64,000 bases of DNA from Lachnospiraceae bacterium (GCA_014239155.1 JAAZZQ010000088.1:124001-188000); one strand, 5' to 3'. Positions 1 to 9,074 are shown, counted from the stretch's first letter. The notes: generated from the sequence alone by a model not told the origin. A program made the numbers and translations.

Positions 1-478
1 TATCCACAATCCTTAATTCAATTCCAAATTCACTACACTTTGATTGCAGTTTTGCCCTAAATTCATAAAGCTTTTGCCCAGCAACTGCTTTGGATAAATG
101 CCTGTTCTTCATCATTCCTGATACATTCAAATCTTCAGTGGTTATATAAGATGGTTTGGCTTTCACTATCTTACTTACACATTTATTAATGTAATCTGTA
201 CGAATATTATCTATCCGTTGATGAAGTTTCTGTACCTTTAGCACTTGTTTTTGGATATTCTGTCGAGTAGCTTCTCCTTTCTTTTTATTGCGCTTTTTTA
301 AGTCTTCGTATTTCCTCGAAAGACAACGCTGTTCTCTTTTTAATTGTTTCTCTAACTTTTTTAATTTCTGTGTTTTGTTCATGTTTTTATAAATATCGCC
401 ATTACTTAACACAGCAAATTCTTTTTGCTTAGGAGTTGGACTTATTTCCGTTTTGTAACTCTTTAGCAATTTCTTCAT
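1..478 (-). pseudogene. tnpB: IS607-type tnpB, internally deleted and cut by window edge
   Basis: This frame is open from an ATG at 478-476, overlapping the end of tnpA by 50 nt as is normal in IS607 elements, to beyond the left edge. The first 20 residues are a normal TnpB start (KSYKTEISPTPKQKE at residues 6-20). Residue 21 onward (FAVLSNGD) is the stretch that normally follows the first RuvC aspartate, about 170 residues further on. The N-terminal wedge/REC-like region and the RuvC-I Asp are therefore missing, with the frame kept. A basic helical stretch follows, then ITTEDL with the RuvC-II Glu at residue 115. The zinc-ribbon region lies off the window. TnpB is an RNA-guided nuclease, and this copy should be nuclease-dead. 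Called from my own translation; it continues past position 1. Confidence 0.85.
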
Positions 479-1079
479 CCTTCTTTATCTGATTTTTGTA
501 TTTCCTTAATCCATATAATCTAAAAGAAAATATATGTAAGATTGATATAATATCTTGTACAAGTTCTTCATTTGGAGATAGTGTTTCATTATTTACAATA
601 ATAATATTTGTACTAAATTTCATACAAAATTTTTCAAACCAGTCATATCCAAAACGAATAAATCTGTCTTTACTAGAGATTATTATTGTTTTTATTTTAT
701 TTTCCATCACTTCTTCAAGAAGTTTGTTCCATTTTTTACGGTTATAATTCAGTCCGCTACCAAAATCTTCAATACACTGATTTACAATAATGCCTTTTGC
801 ATTGCAAAATGTTTTTAAAAATTCCACTTGATTCTGTAAGTCATCTTTTTGATTTCTTGTAGATACTCTTGCATATATAACCGTATCTCTTATATCATTC
901 TCTGTTTGTATCCCTTTAAATTGTAGATACTGGTCATAAGTATAATACCTTCTGTCAGTAGGAGTGCGATTTGCTTTTAAAATCCCATCTCTGTCCCATC
1001 GTTGCAAAGTCTTTACCGAAACTCCAAGAAGTTCAGCAAAGTCTTTTGGTTTGTAATTTGTGATATTTGATGTGTTCAT
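429..1079 (-). CDS. tnpA: IS607-family serine recombinase transposase TnpA
   Basis: This is the transposase of an IS607-like element, a serine recombinase that cuts and joins DNA through a phosphoserine link. Residues 8-56 form a MerR-type helix-turn-helix (SVKTLQRWDRDGIL), and residues 66-195 the resolvase catalytic domain. The motif YARVST places the nucleophile at Ser73, and the DRFIRFG motif (138-144) supplies the catalytic arginines. The 216-residue length is normal for the family, so the gene looks intact. An AAGGAGG ribosome binding site lies at 1091-1097. It overlaps the downstream tnpB. Since tnpB is broken but TnpA is whole, the element may still move or be moved. Confidence 0.93.
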   Translation of the reverse strand: MNTSNITNYKPKDFAELLGVSVKTLQRWDRDGILKANRTPTDRRYYTYDQYLQFKGIQTENDIRDTVIYARVSTRNQKDDLQNQVEFLKTFCNAKGIIVNQCIEDFGSGLNYNRKKWNKLLEEVMENKIKTIIISSKDRFIRFGYDWFEKFCMKFSTNIIIVNNETLSPNEELVQDIISILHIFSFRLYGLRKYKNQIKKDEEIAKELQNGNKSNS

Positions 1080-1472
1080 GTAATTATATTCCTCCTTGTA
1101 AACACACTATACCACATTTGAGTATATTTATCTATATTGTTGTTATCTTAAGACATTCTTCTTTATATGTTACCACAGCATCAGATACAAAAAACTTTCA
1201 AAAATTTATATTATTGTTATTTAAAATTTTTTCCATATCTATTAAGGAAATTTCAAAGACAACCTATAAAAAGCAAACTGCCGGGAAATTCATTTTTGGA
1301 GGAAAATGAATACCCCAGCAACTTATAGAGTAGTTATTGAATGAAATTGTCGCGACAATTCAAAGATCATTATACCTATTACCTTGCTGAAAGAAAATAC
1401 TTCTGGTATATATTGCATTTTTTGCGGTATGGTTTGCATTTCAAAGCCATTAAACTATTGTGGAATGCATAA
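1080..1472. other. intergenic flank of IS607, with one perfect palindrome
   Basis: I see no gene in these 393 bases. The stretch holds the tnpA ribosome binding site and, at 1345-1360, a perfect 16-bp palindrome (AATTGTCG and its complement, no spacer) with no T-tract, so it is more like a protein site than a terminator. The outer end of the IS607 element must lie here but I cannot fix it, because these elements lack terminal inverted repeats. Confidence 0.4.
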
Positions 1473-3041
1473 TTAGACACATTCCAAAGCAGATCGTAAA
1501 AACCGCGCCGACTGCTCAATACTTTCCATCTGATTAAGTTTTCCAAAATGTTCAATTGACAGATATCCGCTATATCCTGCTTGCTTAAGTTTTCTGACAA
1601 GCTGTGTAACTGGAATGTAACCACTTCCTGTCGGAACAGACTTCAGACCATTTCCCTCGCTTCCCCTGTCCTTACAATGCACATGTACAATATATCGTTT
1701 TAGCAACTCATATGCCTCCATCACATTCTCATAGCTAAACGCAAAATTTCCCATATCAAATGTACATTTTAAGTCAGGCACATTGCGCAAAAACCAGAGG
1801 AGTTCATTCATTCGTGAACACGGGGATCCAACTGCATCAAAATCCTCAAGTGTTATCTGTATCCCCAATGGCTTTGCATACTGTGTCAGTTCTGTCAGTG
1901 CTGTCCTCATTGCCTGTACGCGCAAATTCTGCTCCATAAGTCGTGCAACTGCAAAATAATCGTTACTCACGCTATGCAGCGCTCTTGCCTCTTCCTCATC
2001 CAGAAATCCCGGCACAATCAAAACCCTTTTAACACCCAATCGGTATGCCATATCAATCTGGTCTTTTCCAACACAAATATCTGATTTTTGCTGAAAATCA
2101 TAAAAATGATAGATACTTGCAATTTCTATATAATGATACCGCAGCGCTTTACATATTTGGTCATAGTTTGCACAGAGCTGATCATAATCAATGTCAATAC
2201 CGCGTATTCCAAAATCGCTGCAGCGCCGCATCACTTCGTCTATCGTAATAGTGCCCTCTGACTGAGCAGCTGCCTGTAGAATATGATCATAAAAAACAGA
2301 AATTTTCATTGGATTTGCATATTCCTGTTCCAATGTTACTTTCACTGCTGTGCAGACCATAGGTCCTGTCTGGCGCTTTATCTCTGCGCACCAGTATACC
2401 GCATTGGAGAGAATCCGTTGAATCTCTGGCATATGATAAATAGGATACTCCTCATGTCCCGGCTGGAAATAAAATATCCTGCCTCGCCCACGCTGAAAAG
2501 TACAACCGCTGCGAAAAACTTCGCCTCCTGCAAACCAGCCTGTAAATACCACATCATCTGGCTTTGGAATATCAAAGTATTCCCCGTACATCTCCTCCAC
2601 TGGAATATCGAACTGCGCAGGAATCCCCTGCGCAATGGGATGATATGGCGCAGTAACAAACAATCGTTCGCGATCTCCATGCTTCCAGCGAAGTGTCATA
2701 CTTGTCCCCATAAGCAGTCCCATAATTTTAGAAAAATGCGCGGAATGTAATACAATCAACCCCATGCCACCCATCACATGATTCTGCACGCGCTTTGCTA
2801 CTTCATCAGAAAAGTCGTCATGCGCCATATGTCCCCAATAAATCAACACATCGGTATCTGCAAGAACCTCCTCTGTCAGTCCATGTTCTGGCTCCTCTAA
2901 TGTCGCCGTACGAACAAATATATTCTTGTCCTTTTTCAAAAATTCTGCAATGCAGCCGTGGATTCCTACTGGATAGACAGCTCTTACTGCATCCTGTCGC
3001 TGTTCATGCAAATACTCATTCCATACAGTTACTTTAATCAT
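1473..3041 (-). CDS. ThuA-domain / sugar isomerase-type TIM-barrel fusion protein
   Basis: The protein has 522 residues from the chosen start. Residues 1-222 form a ThuA-like (glutamine amidotransferase-fold) domain starting MIKVTVWNEYLHE, the usual ThuA opening. Residues 245-520 form an AP-endonuclease-2/xylose-isomerase-type TIM barrel. A plausible metal site is visible: E399 (LEDF), D429 (TFDMGN), H455 (HVHCKD) and E497 (SIEHFG). ThuA proteins act in disaccharide use, for example keto-trehalose, and the barrel family isomerises or epimerises sugars, so a role in handling an oxidised or unusual sugar is inferred. Upstream ATGs would add 48 residues, but a GGGGGA ribosome site and family alignment favour 3041. 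The two domains are usually separate genes. The exact reaction is unknown. Confidence 0.8.
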   Translation of the reverse strand: MIKVTVWNEYLHEQRQDAVRAVYPVGIHGCIAEFLKKDKNIFVRTATLEEPEHGLTEEVLADTDVLIYWGHMAHDDFSDEVAKRVQNHVMGGMGLIVLHSAHFSKIMGLLMGTSMTLRWKHGDRERLFVTAPYHPIAQGIPAQFDIPVEEMYGEYFDIPKPDDVVFTGWFAGGEVFRSGCTFQRGRGRIFYFQPGHEEYPIYHMPEIQRILSNAVYWCAEIKRQTGPMVCTAVKVTLEQEYANPMKISVFYDHILQAAAQSEGTITIDEVMRRCSDFGIRGIDIDYDQLCANYDQICKALRYHYIEIASIYHFYDFQQKSDICVGKDQIDMAYRLGVKRVLIVPGFLDEEEARALHSVSNDYFAVARLMEQNLRVQAMRTALTELTQYAKPLGIQITLEDFDAVGSPCSRMNELLWFLRNVPDLKCTFDMGNFAFSYENVMEAYELLKRYIVHVHCKDRGSEGNGLKSVPTGSGYIPVTQLVRKLKQAGYSGYLSIEHFGKLNQMESIEQSARFLRSALECV

Positions 3042-3203
3042 ACTTTCCCCCATAATATTTGCCTTGACAAACATCTCTGTGCTACAATTTTCTGAAATTA
3101 TTTTATCACTGATTCGTTTACGGTTCAACTGTAATCCACTTATTATTAAAGCATTCTTACAAACATTTGTTCCATATATTGGCAAAGAGCTATTAAAGCA
3201 GCT

Positions 3204-3632
3204 TTAAGTATGTCTTAAAGAAAAATACAGAACAATTAGAGCTGCTCCAACCCATGCTCCAAACATATTTAATATCAAATCATCCAACTCTGAAAATCCA
3301 GTTCCAAACACAAACTGCAATGTCTCAATCAATAAAGAAAAAAGAAAACCGCAAACTGCCGCATGAAACAGTGTCTTGTTTTTCCCCATATATTGCAAGT
3401 ACATACCAAATGGAATAAACCAAACAATATTTCCAAAAAACAGATAACTAAAAGAAAAATAGCTTTCCTGTCGAAGAAGCACAATATATTCCTCAAATAA
3501 AGTTAAATTTATCTTTCCATTTTGGCACAACTGCTGTAAAGTAAATGTAGAACGAAACACTGTTATCCGCAGCACAATTACAAGATATAGAAAAAATAAA
3601 AATGTTATCACCCTTTTATGTTTCTGCGACAT
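3204..3632 (-). CDS. VanZ-like membrane protein
   Basis: This small integral membrane protein has about 142 residues and four predicted membrane segments. It starts with a basic cytoplasmic end (MSQKHKR) and carries the VanZ-family pattern: a first hydrophobic helix ending in RITVFRST, a central NIVWFIPFGMYL helix, and FSLLIETLQFVFGTGFSELDD towards the C-terminus. VanZ gives low-level teicoplanin resistance in enterococci, but most family members have no known role. A TTG codon would add 11 residues; AAAGGA spaced 8 nt from the ATG at 3632 favours the shorter form. It lies upstream of the ThuA fusion on the same strand with 162 nt between them, so co-transcription is possible but not shown. 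Confidence 0.85.
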   Translation of the reverse strand: MSQKHKRVITFLFFLYLVIVLRITVFRSTFTLQQLCQNGKINLTLFEEYIVLLRQESYFSFSYLFFGNIVWFIPFGMYLQYMGKNKTLFHAAVCGFLFSLLIETLQFVFGTGFSELDDLILNMFGAWVGAALIVLYFSLRHT

Positions 3633-3868
3633 CTTTTGTCCTTTCTTTGGCTTTGGAACTGTCAAAAATAATTAAATCAAAACGAAAAAATCCAGCAATG
3701 TGATGGCATTGAAAACCAATAATTATATAGCCTCAATTTCCAGTAAATGGAATATTTGCTAGAAATTGGAGTGCTCGTTATATGTGAATATTATAGTTGT
3801 CATAATATCTTGTGTCAATTGCCCTGTTCCTTAAACGAATATAAATAGGCGATGCTTATCGTTTTTTG

Positions 3869-3897
3869 TTGACTTTTCGTTTCTTTTTTTATATATT
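3869..3897 (+). promoter_or_regulatory. sigma-A type promoter for the Cof-type phosphatase
   Basis: TTGACT at 3869-3874 and TATATT at 3892-3897 are separated by exactly 17 bp, about 90 nt before the start codon at 3987. The rest of the 354-bp gap between 3633 and 3986 is AT-rich, and I see no gene in it. Confidence 0.6.
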
Positions 3898-3986
3898 TAT
3901 ATGAAAGTTGGCGAAAATACAACTGCTAATACAAAGATTTAAGAATTTATGCTAAAATAGCTGATACAGATAGGGAGAGACAGCAC

Positions 3987-4784
3987 ATGGCAACAAAAAT
4001 TGCTTTTTTCGATATTGATGGCACATTGACCTCGGAGCTAGACGGCAGTATTCCAAAAGACGCTGCAACTGCTATTGCTAAGGCACGCAAAAATGGAAAT
4101 CTAATGTTTATCAACACAGGGCGCTGTTTCCAAAATGTGGGACGCCGCTTCCGGGAAATTGGCTGGGACGGTTATGTGTGTGGCTGCGGCACTAATATCT
4201 ATTGTGATGGCAGCGATGTTCTTCATGTCGCTCAGACTCATTCCACAATTATGCAGCTTTTGCACGTTGCGCGTCAGACAGATGTAGATATTTTATTTGA
4301 ATCACGCACTCTTGTCGCATTCGACCTGTCCCGCCCATTGCATCACCCAGATGCGATACGCCAGTACAATTCCTTTTTAAATCATCAGTATAAGATGCCA
4401 GAAGATTTAGAAAATCCAAATTTTTTTGCTGACAAATTTGTTATCTGGTATCAGGAAGAATCTCAACTTCAAACATTTCGCCGTGTCAGTGACAAATGGT
4501 TTGACTGTATTGATCGGGGTGGCACATTTCGAGAATTTGTTCCTTACAACTATTCTAAAGCAACCGGAATTGAATATGTGTTAAACCATTATCACTTGGA
4601 CTTAACTGATGCTTATGCATTTGGAGACAGCAATAATGATCTGTCTATGCTCTCCTATGTCCCTCATAGCATTGCGATGGGAAATGCATCTCCTGAGAGC
4701 CTTTTTGCGCAGGTAGAATATGTCACTGCCAAATCTAGCTGTGGCGGAATCCAGCAGGCACTAGAACATTACGGTTTTCTTTAG
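3987..4784 (+). CDS. Cof-type HAD-family sugar-phosphate phosphatase
   Basis: This cytoplasmic haloacid dehalogenase-superfamily hydrolase of 265 residues belongs to the Cof/YidA branch, which removes phosphate from sugar phosphates or flavin nucleotides. The nucleophile motif FFDIDGTLT puts the catalytic aspartates at 9 and 11. The C-terminal metal motif GDSNNDLSML has Asp214 and Asp218. The insert between them matches the C2 cap, which sets substrate choice. The length is normal and no residue is missing. The ribosome site GGGAGAGA precedes the ATG. It stands alone on the plus strand between minus-strand genes, with its own promoter and a weak terminator-like hairpin after it. The substrate cannot be told from sequence. 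Confidence 0.9.
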   Translation: MATKIAFFDIDGTLTSELDGSIPKDAATAIAKARKNGNLMFINTGRCFQNVGRRFREIGWDGYVCGCGTNIYCDGSDVLHVAQTHSTIMQLLHVARQTDVDILFESRTLVAFDLSRPLHHPDAIRQYNSFLNHQYKMPEDLENPNFFADKFVIWYQEESQLQTFRRVSDKWFDCIDRGGTFREFVPYNYSKATGIEYVLNHYHLDLTDAYAFGDSNNDLSMLSYVPHSIAMGNASPESLFAQVEYVTAKSSCGGIQQALEHYGFL

Positions 4785-4799
4785 CAAAAAGGCAAGTAT

Positions 4800-4827
4800 T
4801 TAATGCTGGCAAGATAGACAGCATTAA
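4800..4827 (+). terminator. hairpin after the Cof-type phosphatase
   Basis: A perfect 9-bp stem, TTAATGCTG (4800-4808) and CAGCATTAA (4819-4827), has a 10-nt loop and is followed by ATATTTATCTT. The T-tract is poor, so it may be a weak or partial terminator. Confidence 0.45.
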
Positions 4828-4861
4828 TATTTATCTTAAACTTGTAGTCGGAAGAAAATCA

Positions 4862-5350
4862 ATGAAAAAAGATGGAAACTACTTTTATTAACACTTTATT
4901 CAGCTGTATTTTTAACAGCTTGCGGCAGCAAAAAAGCATTAGAAAAAAAGAGATAATTATTCCTTTGCAATTGATGGATATGTGACAGTCCAAACTTCTG
5001 TCTATGAAATACTATCTAATATAAAATCTGGACTGGTAGATTGTGAGACCGATTCTAGCAATTCAATTGAAGTAATGGACGGACGATGCTTTGAATGTTT
5101 TGAAACCAATGAGGGCAAACATATCGTTATTTCTTTCAAAAGCTCTTCATCTGATGGTTTAATATGTGTCATTAATGAGAAACACTATATACCTGTTTCT
5201 TTCATAGCCGCTATAGATGGATATGTGGGCTATCCAATTGATAACGCTGAGTCGCATATTATTGTCTCGTTAAAACCAAATGGCGATTTAGAATTTGTTA
5301 GTTCAGGTCCATATGAGGCATATTGTGGTACATATATAGAGCAATACTGA
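4862..5350 (+). pseudogene. lipoprotein gene broken by two poly-A frameshifts
   Basis: Starting at the ATG at 4862-4864, a run of six A (4865-4870) must gain one A to read into a clear lipoprotein signal (RWKLLLLTLY, then LTACGS with the lipobox cysteine). A second run of seven A (4943-4949) must lose one A to join NYSFAIDGY and the 122-codon frame at 4982-5350. The two shifts compensate. The downstream part has a GTG at 4982 but no ribosome site of its own. The rebuilt product would be a secreted lipoprotein of about 163 residues with no family I recognise. It is either a real pseudogene, a phase-variable gene, or a gene damaged by homopolymer sequencing errors. Confidence 0.65.
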
Positions 5351-5435
5351 CATGTTTTAGAGCACTAATACTCTATTTTGCAAATAACACAGACTATTTT
5401 TTTCGGAGATACATGACAAAAAACAAATTATTTTC

Positions 5436-6812
5436 CTACAATTCCTTTGCTCTAGTCAAGTCCTGCACCCACTTATATTTCCGAAAACGTGCCATCACCC
5501 AAGGAATTTTTCCTACCTCATCCAAGCAAGTACAAGCATAGACTGCAAGAGGAGACCAATGCAGAACAAATGCCCCAGCAAGCGCGAGCGGAATTGCAAT
5601 GAACCACATACAAACTATTAGACTGTACATATCAAATAAAGTATCACCTCCACCGTCTAACACTCCATTTATTGTGACAGTATTGACACAACGTCCAATC
5701 ATATAGACAGCCATAATTACCATCATTCCTGTCAAATATTCTTTCGCTTCATTTGTCAGAATTACCATTTGCAAAACAAGCGGCGTCACAGCAAGCACAA
5801 GTACAGTCGATATGATTCCAATAATATAAGAAATATTTTTTAGCTTGATTCCATATGCTCTTCCTCGATCGAGGCGCCCTGCACCAAGTTCATTTCCTAC
5901 CATAATGCCTGCTGCACTGCCAATACCATTACACATACAACAGATTAAATCCCGCACAACTGCCGCCACAGAATTTGCCGCAGCTGCGTCAGTCCCCATA
6001 TGCCCCATAATTGCTGTATAAGATGTAAACCCAATTCCCCAACACAGGCAGCCGCCCATAAGCGGCAGACACTGTTTTATAAAATCTGATTTTAATTGTT
6101 TTGACTGTTTTATAAAGCGACCAAGTGCTGGACGGATATAGGAGGCTCTCGCAGATACCACTACACACAATACAAGCTCAATCATACGGGAAAGCGTGGT
6201 TGCGAGCGCAGCCCCTCTTGCCTGCATCCGCGGTGCCCCCAACAGTCCAAATATAAAAACCGCATTCAAACAAATGTTTAAAATCACTGCACAGCAGCTA
6301 ATGAATGCCCCCGGTTTAATATGTTCTGACACTTTCATTGTCGTCAAATAGCATTGGGAAATCCCTGTAAACAGATACGACCAGCCTGCAATGCGCAGAT
6401 AAGAACCACCAATAGCGATTAATGAAACATCCTTTGTAAAAATGCGCATAAGCAACTCTGGAATCAACTCGCACGCCAAAAAGAAAAGAACGGATACAAC
6501 ACCACAAAATCGAAGCATCAAATTAAAAATATCCTCAAGTGTATATCTATCGCCTTTTCCCCAGTACTGTGCTCCAAGAATGGCGCCCGCCGCTGTGGCA
6601 GCCGAGAGAAACATATTCTGAACAAACTGAATCTGGGTTGCCAGAGATACTGCTGTCATCTCATCTTGAGCGACCTTTCCCAACATCAACGCATCTCCAG
6701 CCGCAACCGACGCAAGCATCAAGCTCTGAAGTGCAATTGGAAGCGCAAGCCTTGTTAGATTTCTATAAAATTCTTTTTTGTTAATCAATATCTCTTGTCT
6801 CTTCTCACTCAT
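5436..6812 (-). CDS. MATE-family multidrug/sodium antiporter
   Basis: This integral membrane exporter of 458 residues has the twelve-helix layout of the MATE family. It starts with a short basic tail (MSEKRQEILINKKEF) and helix 1 LALPIALQSLMLASVAAGDALMLG, which is typical of the DinF/NorM fold. The second half repeats the pattern from about residue 240. These proteins push out cationic drugs or metabolites using a sodium or proton gradient. The length is full and no break is seen. It is driven by a perfect consensus promoter at 6941-6969, and there is no neighbour in the same operon. The substrate is unknown. Confidence 0.92.
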   Translation of the reverse strand: MSEKRQEILINKKEFYRNLTRLALPIALQSLMLASVAAGDALMLGKVAQDEMTAVSLATQIQFVQNMFLSAATAAGAILGAQYWGKGDRYTLEDIFNLMLRFCGVVSVLFFLACELIPELLMRIFTKDVSLIAIGGSYLRIAGWSYLFTGISQCYLTTMKVSEHIKPGAFISCCAVILNICLNAVFIFGLLGAPRMQARGAALATTLSRMIELVLCVVVSARASYIRPALGRFIKQSKQLKSDFIKQCLPLMGGCLCWGIGFTSYTAIMGHMGTDAAAANSVAAVVRDLICCMCNGIGSAAGIMVGNELGAGRLDRGRAYGIKLKNISYIIGIISTVLVLAVTPLVLQMVILTNEAKEYLTGMMVIMAVYMIGRCVNTVTINGVLDGGGDTLFDMYSLIVCMWFIAIPLALAGAFVLHWSPLAVYACTCLDEVGKIPWVMARFRKYKWVQDLTRAKEL

Positions 6813-6940
6813 TTGTTATCCCCTATAGACTTTTCATTTGTAACTGCCACGTTCTTAGTGCACTCTAACTTGATAAAATCTATTCCCCCACTATCACCAA
6901 TTTACCCACTAGATTTGAAACAAATAATACATAGAAATAA

Positions 6941-6969
6941 ATTATATAAATTGTACCATTTCTTGTCAA
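6941..6969 (-). promoter_or_regulatory. perfect consensus promoter for the MATE gene
   Basis: Read on the minus strand, TTGACA (6969-6964), a 17-bp spacer and TATAAT (6946-6941) match the vegetative sigma factor consensus at every position. It lies about 130 nt before the MATE start codon and directly after the OPT transporter stop codon. Confidence 0.85.
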
Positions 6970-6989
6970 CCATTTTTATACCAATTCTT

Positions 6990-8906
6990 TTATTTTCGCA
7001 GCACTGCAAACCGTGCCACTGCAAATATTGCAAACACAAACGCTACAAGTCCGCCCACAATACCTGTATCCGCCATCGCAGACAAATCAATTGCATCTGC
7101 CACGCCAGCAACCGCAAGAATTGCAAGCAATATCCCCACAAGTTCTTCTCCTGCAATTAGCCCGGAACAGAACAAAATACCACTTCCCACCTCACTGTCC
7201 ATATCTGAATTGGCTGTCCTTTTTGACACTACATACCGCACCAAACCGCCTGCCATAATTGGCACAGAAAGTTTTAATGGCAGATAGAGTCCGATTGCCA
7301 CTGGAAGCACCGGAATGCCAAAAATTTCAATGACAACTGCAATAAACACTCCGATCCACACAAGCGTCCACGGAAGGTTTCCATCCATCACACCCTCCAC
7401 AATCATTTTCATCAAAGTTGCCTGTGGCGCAGAAAGCTCTGCAGATCCAAACCCCCAAGCCGCATCGAGAAGAAGCATCACTCCGCCGATTGTAATTGCA
7501 GACACTGCTGCACCAATCAATTCACCAAGTTGCTGCCGCCGTGGCGTCGCACCCAAAAGATATCCAGTTTTTAAGTCCTGCGATGTATCACCGGACATTG
7601 CCGCAATGATGCAGATGACAGAACCAATTGCAATTGCGCCTGTCATGCCATGAGCACCACCGTCTCCTGTAGATTTGAGCACCATTGTTGCGAATAGAAG
7701 TGTCGCAATTGCCATACCAGACACCGGATTATTGCTGCCTCCCACAAGCCCTACCATCCTTGAGGACACCGCAGAAAAGAAAAAGCCAAAAATTGCAATT
7801 AGAAACGCACCCAAAAAAGAAACAGGAATATCGGGAAATACCGCAATCGCCAAAATAATCAGAACAATTGCACCAAGTACAATTTTCATATTTAGGTCAA
7901 GCGCTGTTCTTTCTATTTTAATGCCTTTCGTGTTGCCATCTGCACTGCCCACATGAAGTCCTTTTATAGCCTCATGAAAAGTCGCAGCAATCAGTGGGAG
8001 TGACTTCACAAGGCTTATAATACCACCTGCAGCGACAGCACCTGCACCAATATATCGAATATAACTGCTCCAAACGGCATTGGCTCCCCCCTCTAAAAAC
8101 ATCTGCGCAATTGGATCCGTCCCGGGATAAAGGATTGTCTCACCACCAAATGCTGCAATCGCAGGAATCAGCACAAACCAGCCTAAAATACCACCTGCAA
8201 AAAGATAGGAAGAAATTTTTGCTCCACAAATATATCCCACTCCCACAAGTGCCGGATAAATCTCCGTAGAAAATTCCGTTTTAAGTGTTTGAACCCGCAT
8301 TGTAATTGTACTTGGTACCACTTTCAAGCCATCCACAACAAATTTTATTAAAGCTGCAATCCCCATTCCAGCAAAGACAGCGCGCGCCGAAGTGCCTCCC
8401 TTCTCCCCTGCAAGCAATACTTCCGCACACGCAGTTCCCTCAGGATAAGGAAGAACACCATGCTCTTTGACAATCAGTGCATTCCGCAGCGGAACCATAA
8501 ACAAAACACCCAGAAGTCCACCTAGAAGCGCTGTCAATGAGATAGAAAGCATTCCCGGACGATTGCTAACTCCTTCCTTTGCCCATAGAAAAAATACTGG
8601 CATGGTAAAAATTGCTCCTGCTGCCAGAGATTCGCCTGCAGAACCAATTGTTTGTACCATATTACTTTCCAAAATAGATTTTCTGTGAAGTATAATCCGC
8701 AACACTCCCATTGAGACAACTGCCGCTGGAATTGATGCAGATACAGTCATTCCCACGCGCAATCCAAGATAGGCGTTTGCAGCGCCAAATACTACCGCCA
8801 GTAAAATCCCTGTGACTACTGATGTCACAGTCAACTCTGGAGGAGTCTGATCTGACGGAATATAGGGTTGAAATATCGCTTCTTTGTTTTCATTATTCTT
8901 GTCCAT
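6990..8906 (-). CDS. OPT-family oligopeptide/metal-chelate transporter
   Basis: This 638-residue polytopic membrane protein of the oligopeptide transporter (OPT) superfamily has about sixteen hydrophobic segments. Family signs are the opening PPELTVTSVVTGILLAVVFGAANAYLG followed by TVSASIPAAVVSMG, and the central SVICIIAAMSGDTSQDLKTGYLLGATPRRQQ block, the conserved OPT loop. Bacterial members take up oligopeptides or iron-siderophore-type chelates by proton coupling. The length is normal and it starts after a good AGGAG site. It is monocistronic: a strong hairpin at 8997-9042 separates it from the two-component system upstream, and the MATE promoter begins right after it. The substrate is not predictable. 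Confidence 0.92.
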   Translation of the reverse strand: MDKNNENKEAIFQPYIPSDQTPPELTVTSVVTGILLAVVFGAANAYLGLRVGMTVSASIPAAVVSMGVLRIILHRKSILESNMVQTIGSAGESLAAGAIFTMPVFFLWAKEGVSNRPGMLSISLTALLGGLLGVLFMVPLRNALIVKEHGVLPYPEGTACAEVLLAGEKGGTSARAVFAGMGIAALIKFVVDGLKVVPSTITMRVQTLKTEFSTEIYPALVGVGYICGAKISSYLFAGGILGWFVLIPAIAAFGGETILYPGTDPIAQMFLEGGANAVWSSYIRYIGAGAVAAGGIISLVKSLPLIAATFHEAIKGLHVGSADGNTKGIKIERTALDLNMKIVLGAIVLIILAIAVFPDIPVSFLGAFLIAIFGFFFSAVSSRMVGLVGGSNNPVSGMAIATLLFATMVLKSTGDGGAHGMTGAIAIGSVICIIAAMSGDTSQDLKTGYLLGATPRRQQLGELIGAAVSAITIGGVMLLLDAAWGFGSAELSAPQATLMKMIVEGVMDGNLPWTLVWIGVFIAVVIEIFGIPVLPVAIGLYLPLKLSVPIMAGGLVRYVVSKRTANSDMDSEVGSGILFCSGLIAGEELVGILLAILAVAGVADAIDLSAMADTGIVGGLVAFVFAIFAVARFAVLRK

Positions 8907-8996
8907 CCAAATTCACTCCTTTTTGCTTCCTATTTACGCCTATCAGTTTTTAGCAAAATTAATTTCTTATTTCTTGCACACACAAGTTTGCACATA

Positions 8997-9042
8997 AAAA
9001 GAGTTTAGCCACTATCTTAATTTGATACTGCTAAACTCTTTT
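8997..9042 (-). terminator. terminator of the histidine kinase operon
   Basis: A perfect 13-bp inverted repeat, AAAAGAGTTTAGC (8997-9009) and GCTAAACTCTTTT (9030-9042), encloses a 20-nt loop that can pair further (TATC/GATA). On the minus strand the second arm ends in a T-run, and it follows the kinase stop codon by about 30 nt. Confidence 0.85.
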
Positions 9043-9074
9043 CTTAAATATAGGGTTGACACTTTTCTTAAATA

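Noticed and set aside
1-478. Calling the shortened TnpB an RNA-guided repressor (TldR)
   Set aside because: Known dead TnpB repressors keep most of the protein, including the guide-binding region. Here that region is deleted and the C-terminus is off the window, so I only call a deleted pseudogene.
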